A DNA stretch of 64,000 bases from Nocardioides soli. Its GTDB lineage: Bacteria; Actinomycetota; Actinomycetes; Propionibacteriales; Nocardioidaceae. Positions 17,160 through 25,427 of this stretch are shown piece by piece (the stretch's first letter is position 1; each line of letters starts with the position of its first letter). The notes below the pieces were generated by a model. It worked only from the letters and a program-made list of their open reading frames with translations, had not been told where the DNA came from and made no database searches. The position numbers were made by a program, and so were the translations under genes. The stretch spans positions 124,501 to 188,500 of the forward strand of contig NZ_JACHWR010000003.1 in the NCBI RefSeq assembly GCF_014191495.1. Reading direction: 5' to 3'.

Positions 17160-18230
17160 TCAGCCCGCGGACTCAGGGGTCACGGGCACCGTCTGCTGCT
17201 CGCCGGCGCGCTCGAAGGTGACGTCGACGGGCTGCCCGATCGTCGCCTCGAGCTCGATCTGCACGAGGTCGTCGGGCACCGAGACCCGGCGTCCGTCGAG
17301 CTCCATGATGACGTCGCCCGGCCGGAGGCCGGCCTGCTCGGCGGGGCCACCGGGCACCACCGCCTGGACGAAGAGACCGGTGGGCAGGCCGGTGCTCTTC
17401 GCGGTGTCGACGGACACCGCGGCGACCTGCAGGCCGAGCGTGGGGTGGCGGACCCGGCCGTGGTCGACCAGCTCGGTGGCGATCGTGGTGAAGAGCGAGG
17501 AGGGGATCGCGAAGTTCAACCCCACGCTGCCCTGGTCGCCCGGCGGCGAGGCGCCCGCGGAGTTGATGCCGACGAGTTCCCCGGCGCAGTCGACGAGCGC
17601 GCCACCGCTGTTGCCCGGGTTGATCGACGCGTCCGTCTGGATCGCCCCGACGAGGTGGTGGGACGATCCGGCCGCCGAGGGGACCCGCACGTACCGGTCC
17701 GTCGCGCTCACGATCCCGGTGGTGACGGTCGAGCTGAGCCCGAGCGGGGCGCCCAGCGCGATGACCGGCTGCCCGATGCGGAGGTCGCCCGAGCTCCCGA
17801 CCTCGACGGGTGGGGCGTCCGACTCGCCCTCGACCACGGCCAGGTCGGTCACCGCGTCGGCGCCGACGACGTGGCCGACGGCGGTGCGGCCGTCGCTGTA
17901 GATCACCCGGATGTCGGTGCCCGGATCGCCCGAGCCGACGACGTGCTCGTTGGTCAGGATGTAGGGGCGGCCCGGAGTCGTCTCGACCACGACGCCCGAC
18001 CCGTTGCCCTCGCCCTCGGCGGTCGTGACCTGCAGCGTCACCACGGAGGGCAGGGTCGCGGCCGCCACCCGCTCCACGTCGCAGCCGGGGCCGGCCGACC
18101 CGCTGGGGGAGTCGTCCGACCCGGCCAGCTCACGAACGCCGACCACGACACCGCCACCCACGAGACCGGCGACGAGGGCCAGCGCCACGATCAGGTAGGG
18201 ATGCGCCAGGATCCGAGGTGTCGCGTCCAC
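17160..18230 (-). CDS. membrane-anchored trypsin-like serine protease with PDZ domain (HtrA/DegP-like)
   Basis: 356 residues from a GTG at 18230. One membrane helix (residues ~12-32) anchors the protein, with the rest outside the cell. The protease domain carries the triad His96 (ILTNEHVVG), Asp129 (AVTDLAVV) and Ser208 (NPGNSGGALV). A PDZ domain follows (~250-350), with LFVQAVVPGGPAEQAGLRPGDVIMELDG. Paralogues handle envelope protein quality control. The gene is divergent from glnA2, with 48 nt between start codons. Confidence 0.92.
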   Translation of the reverse strand: MDATPRILAHPYLIVALALVAGLVGGGVVVGVRELAGSDDSPSGSAGPGCDVERVAAATLPSVVTLQVTTAEGEGNGSGVVVETTPGRPYILTNEHVVGSGDPGTDIRVIYSDGRTAVGHVVGADAVTDLAVVEGESDAPPVEVGSSGDLRIGQPVIALGAPLGLSSTVTTGIVSATDRYVRVPSAAGSSHHLVGAIQTDASINPGNSGGALVDCAGELVGINSAGASPPGDQGSVGLNFAIPSSLFTTIATELVDHGRVRHPTLGLQVAAVSVDTAKSTGLPTGLFVQAVVPGGPAEQAGLRPGDVIMELDGRRVSVPDDLVQIELEATIGQPVDVTFERAGEQQTVPVTPESAG

Positions 18231-18278
18231 GAGGCGACGCTAGGGGAAGCCCGGGGGACCAGCCAATAGGCTGGTCCC

Positions 18279-19619
18279 ATGGGCAAGCAGGAAGACTTCG
18301 TTCTCCGCGCTCTCGAGGAGCGTGACGTCCGGTTCGTCCGGCTCTGGTTCACCGACGTGCTCGGCTTCCTCAAGTCGGTCGCGGTCGCCCCGGCCGAGCT
18401 CGAGCAGGCGTTCTCGGAGGGCATCGGCTTCGACGGCTCCTCGATCGAGGGATTCGCCCGCGTCTACGAGTCCGACATGCTGGCCAAGCCCGATCCGTCC
18501 ACCTTCCAGATCCTGCCGTGGCGCAGCGGCGACGGGCCGTCCACGGCCCGGATGTTCTGCGACATCTCGATGCCCGACGGCTCACCGTCGTACGCCGACC
18601 CGCGCTACGTGCTCAAGCGCACCCTGAGCACCGCGGCCGACAAGGGGTTCACGTTCTACACCCACCCCGAGATCGAGTTCTACCTGTTCAAGGACGTGCC
18701 GGCGTCGGGCGCCGAGCCGATCCCGGTCGACCGCAGCGGCTACTTCGACCACACCGCGCAGTCGCGCGGCGCCGACTTCCGGCGCGAGGCGATCACGATG
18801 CTCGAGGCGATGGGCATCTCGGTGGAGTTCAGCCACCACGAGGGCGGCCCCGGCCAGCAGGAGATCGACCTGCGCTACGCCGACGCGCTCACCACCGCCG
18901 ACAACATCATGACCTTCCGCACCGTCGTGCGCGAGGTCGCGCTGACGCAGGGCATCTGGGCGTCGTTCATGCCCAAGCCGTTCACCGACCAGCCGGGCTC
19001 GGGCATGCACACCCACGTCTCGCTCTTCGAGGGCGACAACAACGCGTTCTTCGAGGCGGGCGCGGAGTACCAGCTCTCCAAGACCGGCCGCGGCTTCATC
19101 GCCGGCATCCTCAAGCACGCGAGCGAGATCAGCTGCGTCACCAACCAGTGGGTGAACAGCTACAAGCGGATGCTGTGGGGCGCCGAGGCGCCGTCGTACG
19201 TCTGCTGGGGGCACAACAACCGCTCGGCGATGATCCGGGTGCCGATGTACAAGCCGCTCAAGGGCCAGTCCACCCGGGTCGAGCTGCGCACGCTCGATGC
19301 CGCGTGCAACCCCTACCTCGCGTACGCCGTGGTGCTCGCGGCCGGCATGAAGGGCATCGAGGAGGGTTACGAGCTGCCGCGGGAGGCCGAGGACGACGTC
19401 TGGTCGCTCTCGGAGCGCGAGCGCAAGAGCCTGGGCATCGACCCGCTGCCGAAGAGCCTGCACGACGCGATCGAGATCGCCGAGGACTCCGAGCTGCTGG
19501 CCGAGACGCTCGGCGAGCACGTCTTCGACTTCTTCCTGCGCAACAAGCGCGCCGAGTGGGACGACTACCGTGGCCAGGTCTCGGCGTACGAGCGCGACCG
19601 CATGCTCCCGGTGATCTGA
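18279..19619 (+). CDS. glnA2: glutamine synthetase, type GSI-alpha (GlnA2-like)
   Basis: 446 residues, the exact length of mycobacterial GlnA2, which it resembles throughout: VRLWFTDVLGFLKSVAVAPAEL, GIGFDGSSIEGFARV, a YTHPEIEFYLF metal site, VEFSHHEGGPGQQEIDLRYADAL, GSGMHTHVSLFEG, NSYKRMLWGAEAP and HVFDFFLRNKRAEWDDY. The adenylylation loop with its Tyr, usual in GSI-beta enzymes, is not seen near the C-terminus, so this isoform is probably not the direct target of the nearby GlnE. The synteny glnA2-glnE is also found in mycobacteria. The next gene overlaps the stop (TGATG). Confidence 0.94.
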   Translation: MGKQEDFVLRALEERDVRFVRLWFTDVLGFLKSVAVAPAELEQAFSEGIGFDGSSIEGFARVYESDMLAKPDPSTFQILPWRSGDGPSTARMFCDISMPDGSPSYADPRYVLKRTLSTAADKGFTFYTHPEIEFYLFKDVPASGAEPIPVDRSGYFDHTAQSRGADFRREAITMLEAMGISVEFSHHEGGPGQQEIDLRYADALTTADNIMTFRTVVREVALTQGIWASFMPKPFTDQPGSGMHTHVSLFEGDNNAFFEAGAEYQLSKTGRGFIAGILKHASEISCVTNQWVNSYKRMLWGAEAPSYVCWGHNNRSAMIRVPMYKPLKGQSTRVELRTLDAACNPYLAYAVVLAAGMKGIEEGYELPREAEDDVWSLSERERKSLGIDPLPKSLHDAIEIAEDSELLAETLGEHVFDFFLRNKRAEWDDYRGQVSAYERDRMLPVI

Positions 19620-19981
19620 TGACGGAGGGCCCGGAGTTCCTCACCGACGACCGCACGAAGGTGCTGCGTCGGCTGCTCTTCGTCATCGTCGGGTTCGCGG
19701 TGGTGCTGGTGCTCGTCGGCGTGCCGCTCGTCGCCGGCGACTACGAGGTGTACGGCGCGATCGTGCTCGCGATCGCGGTGGTGGTCGGTGCGGCCGCCCT
19801 CGCGACGCTGCGCGCGATCCGCGGCCGCTCCCCGGCGGCCCGCCGGCTGTGCATCGCCACCGGGGTGCTGACGGCGGCGCTGTCGGTGCTGTTGGTCCCG
19901 GTCTGGATCGGCCTGTTGACGGTGGTCGCCGGCATCGGCCTGCTCGTGATCACCTTCGCCCCGGAGCGGGGACCTCGGTGA
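19619..19981 (+). CDS. small three- to four-helix membrane protein
   Basis: 120 residues; the ATG overlaps the glnA2 stop. After a polar N-terminus (MTEGPEFLTDDRTKVLRR) come hydrophobic segments at about residues 19-40, 45-66, 80-98 and 98-113. No family recognised. Translational coupling to glnA2 upstream and the amidotransferase downstream places it in the nitrogen-metabolism operon, but no function is proposed. Confidence 0.75.
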   Translation: MTEGPEFLTDDRTKVLRRLLFVIVGFAVVLVLVGVPLVAGDYEVYGAIVLAIAVVVGAAALATLRAIRGRSPAARRLCIATGVLTAALSVLLVPVWIGLLTVVAGIGLLVITFAPERGPR

Positions 19982-20715
19982 GCGCGCGGCGGGTGCTGGT
20001 CGTCGAGCACGACGCCGAGTGCCCGGTCGGCTGGCTGGGCGTCTGGCTCGACGAGGCCGGGTGCGCGGTCGAGGTGTGCCGGCCCTACGCCGCGGAGCCG
20101 CTGCCCGAGCTCGGCGAGTACGACGGACTGGTGGTGCTCGGCGGCCCGATGGGTGCCAACGACGACGAGTCGCACGCCTGGCTGGGCCCGGTGAAGCAGC
20201 TGCTGCGCGAGGCGCGGGACGTCGCGCTGCCCACGCTCGGCATCTGCCTGGGGCACCAGCTGGCCGCGGTCGCTCTCGGCGGCACGGTCGAGCGCAACCC
20301 GCGCGGCCAGCAGGTCGGCCTGCTCGCGCTCGGGTGGACCGCCGAGGCGGCCGCCGACCCGCTGCTCGGGCCGCTGGCGACGCCGCGCCGCGGCGTGCAG
20401 TGGAACGACGACATCGTGACCGCGCTCCCGGACGGCGCGGTGGTGCTGGCCGCGACCCCGGAGGGCGAGGTGCAGGCTGCCCGCTTCGGGCCGGCCATGT
20501 GGGGCGTGCAGCTGCACCCGGAGGTCGACGACGTCATGCTGCGGCCCTGGGCCGAGGTGGACCGGGGCAGCCATGCGACCCGGGGGATCGACACCGACGC
20601 CCTGCTCGCCGACGTGCGCGCGGCGCGGGCCGAGCTCGACGCCGCGTGGCGGCCGCTCGCCGAGAGCCTCGCGGCCCTGCTCGGCGACCGGACCACGGAC
20701 GCCGCTGGGCGATGA
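19978..20715 (+). CDS. class I glutamine amidotransferase-like protein
   Basis: 245 residues; GTG start overlapping the previous stop (GTGA). The fold and triad of class I GATases are present: GLVVLGGPMGANDDE, the nucleophile in LGICLGHQLAAVALGG (Cys near residue 90) and His-Glu in WGVQLHPEVDD. It resembles the stand-alone GMP-synthase-like amidotransferases. No synthetase domain is attached, so the acceptor is unknown. Its position between glnA2 and glnE suggests glutamine or gamma-glutamyl hydrolysis linked to nitrogen status; that is inference. Confidence 0.88.
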   Translation: MSARRVLVVEHDAECPVGWLGVWLDEAGCAVEVCRPYAAEPLPELGEYDGLVVLGGPMGANDDESHAWLGPVKQLLREARDVALPTLGICLGHQLAAVALGGTVERNPRGQQVGLLALGWTAEAAADPLLGPLATPRRGVQWNDDIVTALPDGAVVLAATPEGEVQAARFGPAMWGVQLHPEVDDVMLRPWAEVDRGSHATRGIDTDALLADVRAARAELDAAWRPLAESLAALLGDRTTDAAGR

Positions 20716-23684
20716 CCCGGACGGCGACGAGCAAGGGCGGCCTGGTGCGGCTCGGGTTCCAGGACCCGGAGGCCGCGCAGGCGGCCCTGGCGGGGCTCGG
20801 TGCCGCCGCCGAGCCGCTGCTGGGCGCGCTGGGTCGCACCGCCGACCCGGACGCCGCGCTGGCCGGGCTGGTCCGGCTGCGGGCGAGCGCCGGCGACGAC
20901 GACGCCCTGCTCGCGACCCTCGTCGAGGACGACGACACCGCCATGCGGCTGCTCGGCGTGCTCGGCGCGAGCGAGGCGCTGAGCGACCACCTGGCCCGGC
21001 ATCCCGAGCACTGGCACGAGCTGCGCGACCCGGCACTCGCCTCGACCCGGTCGGCCGCCTGGGCGCTGCGGGCGGCGCTGCTGGCCGCGGTCGGTGCGGA
21101 CCCCGACGCCGACGTACCGGTCGCGACCCGGCCCGACGCCGAGGCGGTCGACGCGCTGCGGGTGGAGTACCGCCGCCTGCTGCTCCGGCTCGCGGCGCGC
21201 GACCTCGCTCACCGGCTCGAGGTCGACGACGCCGCCGCCGAGCTGTCCGACCTCGCCGCCGGCACCCTCGAGGCGGCGCTCGCCGTCGCCCGGCAGCGGG
21301 TGCCCGACGCCGGGCTCGCCCGGCTCGCCGTCGTCGCGATGGGCAAGTGCGGTGGCCGGGAGCTCAACTATGTCTCCGACGTCGACGTGATCTACGCCTA
21401 CGCACCGGCCGAGGGCGCCGACGAGGCGGCCGCGCTCAAGGTGGCCACCCAGCTCGCCAGCCACCTGATGCGGGTCTGCTCCGACCACACCGGCGAGGGC
21501 ACGATCTGGCCGGTCGACGCCAACCTCCGGCCCGAGGGCAAGGCCGGCCCGCTGGTGCGCACCATCGCCAGCCACCGCGGCTACTACGAGCGCTGGGCGA
21601 GCACCTGGGAGTTCCAGGCGCTGCTCAAGGCCCGGCCGGTGGCCGGCGACCTCGCGCTGGGTCGTGAGTTCGTCGAGCTGACCGCGCCGATGGTCTGGTC
21701 GGCGGCGGGCCGCGACGGCTTCGTGGAGGACACCCAGGCGATGCGCCGCCGGGTGCTCGACCACATCCCCGCCAAGGAGGCCGAGCGCCAGCTCAAGCTC
21801 GGCGCCGGGGGACTGCGCGACGTCGAGTTCGCCGTGCAGCTGCTCCAGCTCGTGCACGGCCGGGCCGACGAGCGGATCCGGCCGCCCACCACGCTCAGCG
21901 CGCTCGCCGAGCTGACCCGGGGCGGGTACGTCGGGCGCGCCGACGGGGAGGCGCTGCACGCGGCGTACGCCTTCCTGCGCACGCTCGAGCACCGCATCCA
22001 GCTGCACGGGCTGCGGCGGACGCACGTCGTGCCCGCCGACGAGGCCTCGCTGCGTCGCCTCGGCCGCAGCATGGGCCTCTTCTCCGACCCGGTCGGCACC
22101 CTCGACAAGACCTGGCAGCACCACCGCCGCGAGGTGCGGCGGCTGCACGAGAAGCTCTTCTACCGGCCGCTGCTGACCGCGGTCGCGCGGATCCCGGGCG
22201 AGGAGGCCCGGCTGACCCCCGAGGCGGCGCAGCTGCGGCTGGCCGCGCTCGGGTTCGCCGACCCGAGCGCCGCGCTGCGGCACCTCGAGGCGCTGACCGC
22301 GGGGGTCAGCCGCACGGCGCAGATCCAGCGGACCCTGCTGCCGGTGCTGCTGTCCTGGTTCGCAGACGCGCCCGACCCCGACGCCGGGCTGTGGGGTTTC
22401 CGGCGGATCAGCGAGTCGCTGGGCGCCACCCCGTGGTACCTCTCCACGCTGCGCGACGAGGGGGAGGTCGCCGAGCGGCTGGCCCGGATCCTCGCGACCT
22501 CGCGCTACGCCACCGACCTGCTCGAGCGCGAGCCGCAGGGCGTGCGGATGCTGGGCGGTGACCTGCAGCCGCTGACCGCCGAGGCGCTCACCGAGGAGAT
22601 GCTCGCCTCGGCGAGCCGGCACGACCAGCCCGAGGCCGCGGTGCGCGCCGTCCGCGGCATCCGACGCCGGGAGCTGCTGCGGATCGCGGCCGGCGATCTG
22701 CTCGGCCTGACCGACGTCGCCGACGTCGGCGCCGGGCTCTCCCGCCTCACCGACGCGACCCTGGAGGCGACGCTCGCGGTCGCCGGCCGGGCCGCCCGCA
22801 CCCAGCGCGGCCTCGACGAGGCGCCGACCCGGATGGCGATCGTTGCGATGGGGCGCTACGGCGGGTTCGAGCTGTCCTACGGCAGCGACGCAGACGTGAT
22901 GTTCGTGCACGACCCGCTGCCGGGAGTCGACCCGCAGGCGGCCGCGACGTACGCCCAGGCGGTCGCCAACGAGCTGCGCCGGCTGCTCGCGCTGCCCGGA
23001 CCCGACCCGGCGCTCGAGGTCGACGCCGACCTGCGGCCGGAGGGCCGGCAGGGGCCGCTGGTGCGCACCCTCGAGGGCTACGCCGGCTACTACGCCCGGT
23101 GGTCGAAGGTCTGGGAGGCGCAGGCGCTGCTCCGCGCCGACGCGGTGGTCGGCGACCCCGGCCTGCGGCAGCGCTTCGAGGAGCTGATCGCCCCGCTGCG
23201 CTACCCGCCCGCGGGCATCACCGAGGACGACGTGGTCGAGGTGCGCCGGATCAAGGCCCGGGTCGACTCCGAGCGGCTGCCGCGCGGCGCCGACCCGCAC
23301 ACCCACCTCAAGCTCGGCCGCGGCGGGCTCGCCGACATCGAGTGGACCGTGCAGCTGCTCCAGATGCGGTACGCCGGCAGCGTCCCCGGGCTGCGCACGC
23401 TGCGCACCCTGGACGCCCTCGCCGCGGCCCGCGAGGCCGGGCTGATCGGGGACGACGACGCCGCCGTGCTCCAGCAGAGCTGGCGCCGGGTCAGCCGCGT
23501 CCGCAACGCCGTCACCCTGGTGCGCGGCAAGCCCGGCGACGAGCTGCCGCACGACTTCCGGGAGCGGGCCGCGGTCGCGGCGGTCCTGGGCTATCCGCCG
23601 GGGTCGTCCGATGCGATGGTCAACGACCAGCTGCGCTACACCCGGCTCGCGCGCAACGTGGTCGACCGGGTGTTCTGGGCCTGA
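20712..23684 (+). CDS. glnE: glutamine synthetase adenylyltransferase / adenylyl-removing enzyme
   Basis: 990 residues, close to the ~994 of mycobacterial GlnE; ATG overlapping the previous stop (ATGA). Two nucleotidyltransferase modules are visible: the N-terminal (adenylyl-removing) MGKCGGRELNYVSDVDVIYAY near residue 220, and the C-terminal (adenylylating) MGRYGGFELSYGSDADVMFVHD near 720. Each is followed by a helical domain (LKLGAGGLRDVEFAVQLLQL; LKLGRGGLADIEWTVQLLQM). It tunes a GSI-beta glutamine synthetase that must lie elsewhere. It is the last gene of the coupled glnA2 operon. Confidence 0.97.
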   Translation: MTRTATSKGGLVRLGFQDPEAAQAALAGLGAAAEPLLGALGRTADPDAALAGLVRLRASAGDDDALLATLVEDDDTAMRLLGVLGASEALSDHLARHPEHWHELRDPALASTRSAAWALRAALLAAVGADPDADVPVATRPDAEAVDALRVEYRRLLLRLAARDLAHRLEVDDAAAELSDLAAGTLEAALAVARQRVPDAGLARLAVVAMGKCGGRELNYVSDVDVIYAYAPAEGADEAAALKVATQLASHLMRVCSDHTGEGTIWPVDANLRPEGKAGPLVRTIASHRGYYERWASTWEFQALLKARPVAGDLALGREFVELTAPMVWSAAGRDGFVEDTQAMRRRVLDHIPAKEAERQLKLGAGGLRDVEFAVQLLQLVHGRADERIRPPTTLSALAELTRGGYVGRADGEALHAAYAFLRTLEHRIQLHGLRRTHVVPADEASLRRLGRSMGLFSDPVGTLDKTWQHHRREVRRLHEKLFYRPLLTAVARIPGEEARLTPEAAQLRLAALGFADPSAALRHLEALTAGVSRTAQIQRTLLPVLLSWFADAPDPDAGLWGFRRISESLGATPWYLSTLRDEGEVAERLARILATSRYATDLLEREPQGVRMLGGDLQPLTAEALTEEMLASASRHDQPEAAVRAVRGIRRRELLRIAAGDLLGLTDVADVGAGLSRLTDATLEATLAVAGRAARTQRGLDEAPTRMAIVAMGRYGGFELSYGSDADVMFVHDPLPGVDPQAAATYAQAVANELRRLLALPGPDPALEVDADLRPEGRQGPLVRTLEGYAGYYARWSKVWEAQALLRADAVVGDPGLRQRFEELIAPLRYPPAGITEDDVVEVRRIKARVDSERLPRGADPHTHLKLGRGGLADIEWTVQLLQMRYAGSVPGLRTLRTLDALAAAREAGLIGDDDAAVLQQSWRRVSRVRNAVTLVRGKPGDELPHDFRERAAVAAVLGYPPGSSDAMVNDQLRYTRLARNVVDRVFWA

Positions 23685-23721
23685 CCGTTCCGGGCCTGAC
23701 CGTTCCGGGCCTGACCGTTCC
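23677..23721 (+). repeat. three tandem copies of a 15-bp repeat at the glnE 3' end
   Basis: gggcctgaccgttcc is repeated three times without spacing; the first copy contains the glnE stop codon. It lies between convergent glnE and the response regulator. Confidence 0.9.
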
Positions 23722-23730
23722 GGACCGGCC

Positions 23731-24450
23731 TCAGCCCTCCGCCGGCTCCTCCATCCGGTAGCCGACGCCCCGCACCGTGCGGATGTAGCGCGCCCCGCCC
23801 AGCTTGCGGCGCAGGTTGCCGACGTGCACCTCGACCACGTGGGTGTCGCCGACCCAGGGCGTGTCCCAGACCGCCTTGAGCAGGTCCTCGCGGGTCGCGA
23901 CCCGGGTCGGGTTGCGCATCAGCTCGGTGAGCAGGTCGAACTCGGTGCGGGTGAGCGACAGCTCCTCGCCGTCGCGGAAGACCCGGCGGGCGGAGACGTC
24001 CACCCGCAGCCCACCGTGCACCAGCACGTCGGCGAGGTCACCGAGGCCGGGGCGGGGGCGCCGGAACATCGCGTTCGCCCGGGCCTGCAGCTCGCGCGGG
24101 CTGAACGGCTTCGCCATGAAGTCGTCGGCTCCGGTCTCGAGCCCGAGCAGACGGTCGATCTCGTCGGAGCGGGCGGTGACCATGATGATGTACGCGTCGC
24201 TGATCTCGCGGACCTGCCGGCACACCTCGATGCCGTCGATGCCGGGGAGGCTCAGGTCGAGCGTGACCAGGTCGGGTCGCAGCTCGCGGACCGCCTCGAC
24301 GCCGTCCGTGCCGGTGTCGACGGCCGTGACCTCCATGCCGAGGTCGGCGAGCGTGTGTGCGATCAGCTCGCGGATGTCGCGGTCGTCCTCGACGACGACG
24401 ACGCGCCGCGGCCGGTCGGGAACTCCCTCCATGTCGACGGATGATGCCAT
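23731..24450 (-). CDS. OmpR/PhoB-family response regulator, orphan
   Basis: 239 residues. Receiver domain at about 16-130, with the acidic pair in VVVEDDRDIRE, the phospho-acceptor Asp in LVTLDLSLPGIDG and the Lys in FMAKPFSPREL. A winged-helix DNA-binding domain follows (~145-235), with LTRTEFDLLTELMRNPTRVATREDLL and VEVHVGNLRRKLGGARYIRTVRGVGYRM. No histidine kinase is adjacent. A downstream ATG (24432) is an alternative start. The gene diverges from mmuM with 86 nt between start codons. Confidence 0.93.
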   Translation of the reverse strand: MASSVDMEGVPDRPRRVVVVEDDRDIRELIAHTLADLGMEVTAVDTGTDGVEAVRELRPDLVTLDLSLPGIDGIEVCRQVREISDAYIIMVTARSDEIDRLLGLETGADDFMAKPFSPRELQARANAMFRRPRPGLGDLADVLVHGGLRVDVSARRVFRDGEELSLTRTEFDLLTELMRNPTRVATREDLLKAVWDTPWVGDTHVVEVHVGNLRRKLGGARYIRTVRGVGYRMEEPAEG

Positions 24451-24536
24451 GCTCCGGAGGCGACCGTCCGGTAACCGGTGCCGACCTCGGGTCGGGTCGT
24501 GCCGCGGAGGCGGTCGGCAACCGGTTGAATGGGCGG

Positions 24537-25427
24537 GTGCCCGACTCTGTGGTGACCCTCGACGGCGGTCTCTCCAACGCCCTGGAGGACCGCGGACACG
24601 ACCTGTCCTCCGACCTGTGGACCGCCCGCCTGCTGCTCGACGACCCGGGCGAGATCGCCGCGGTGCACGAGGCCTATTACCGCGCCGGAGCGGACGTCGC
24701 CACCACGGCGAGCTACCAGGCGAGCGTGCCGGGACTGGTGGCCGCCGGTCTCGAACGGACCCGCGCCGAGGCGGTGATCCGCGCCAGCGTCACGGTGGCC
24801 CGCGACACCCGGGACCGGCTCGCCGACGAGCTCGGGCGCCCGCTGCTGGTCGCCGCGTCCGTCGGCCCGTACGGCGCCTACCTGGCCGACGGATCCGAGT
24901 ACCGCGGGCGCTACGGCGTCTCGGCGCGGGTGCTCCGCGACTTCCATGCGCCCCGCCTCGAGCTGCTCGCCGCCGCCGGGCCCGACCTGCTCGCGGTCGA
25001 GACGGTGCCGGACGCCGACGAGGCGGAGGTGCTGGTGTCGCTGCTGGCCGACCTCGGCCTGCCCGCCTGGTTCTCCTACGCCGTGGCCGGCGACGCCACC
25101 CGCGCCGGGCAGCCGCTGACCGCGGCGTACGACGTGGTGGCGGGCTGCGAGCCGCTGGTCGCGGTCGGGGTGAACTGCTCCTCGCCGTACGACGTGGGCG
25201 GGGCGCTCGCGGCGGCCCGCACCGCCACCGGGCTGCCCGGCGTCGCCTACCCGAACCTGGGGGAGGCGTGGGACGCAGAGCGGCACGCCTGGACGGGCGC
25301 GCCGGAGTACGACGTCGCGCTGGCGTCGGGCTGGGTCGCGGCGGGCGCGGCGTACGTCGGCGGCTGCTGCCGGGTCGGGCCGGGACTGATCGGCGAGCTG
25401 CGCGCGCGGCTCAGCGGTAGAGGCTGA
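24537..25427 (+). CDS. mmuM: homocysteine S-methyltransferase
   Basis: 296 residues from a GTG at 24537. It transfers a methyl group from S-methylmethionine (or SAM) to homocysteine to yield methionine. Family landmarks are VTLDGGLSNALEDRG, HEAYYRAGADVATTASYQAS, VAASVGPYGAYLADGSEYRG, LLAVETVPDADEAEVL and the zinc-ligand cysteines in VGVNCSSPY and VGGCCRVGP near the C-terminus. Its 3' end overlaps the convergent downstream gene by 17 bp. Confidence 0.93.
   Translation: MPDSVVTLDGGLSNALEDRGHDLSSDLWTARLLLDDPGEIAAVHEAYYRAGADVATTASYQASVPGLVAAGLERTRAEAVIRASVTVARDTRDRLADELGRPLLVAASVGPYGAYLADGSEYRGRYGVSARVLRDFHAPRLELLAAAGPDLLAVETVPDADEAEVLVSLLADLGLPAWFSYAVAGDATRAGQPLTAAYDVVAGCEPLVAVGVNCSSPYDVGGALAAARTATGLPGVAYPNLGEAWDAERHAWTGAPEYDVALASGWVAAGAAYVGGCCRVGPGLIGELRARLSGRG

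Noticed and set aside
23677..23721. The 15-bp triple repeat as a terminator or regulatory array
   Set aside because: No convincing stem-loop plus T-run; it is more simply a local replication-slippage repeat that includes the glnE stop.
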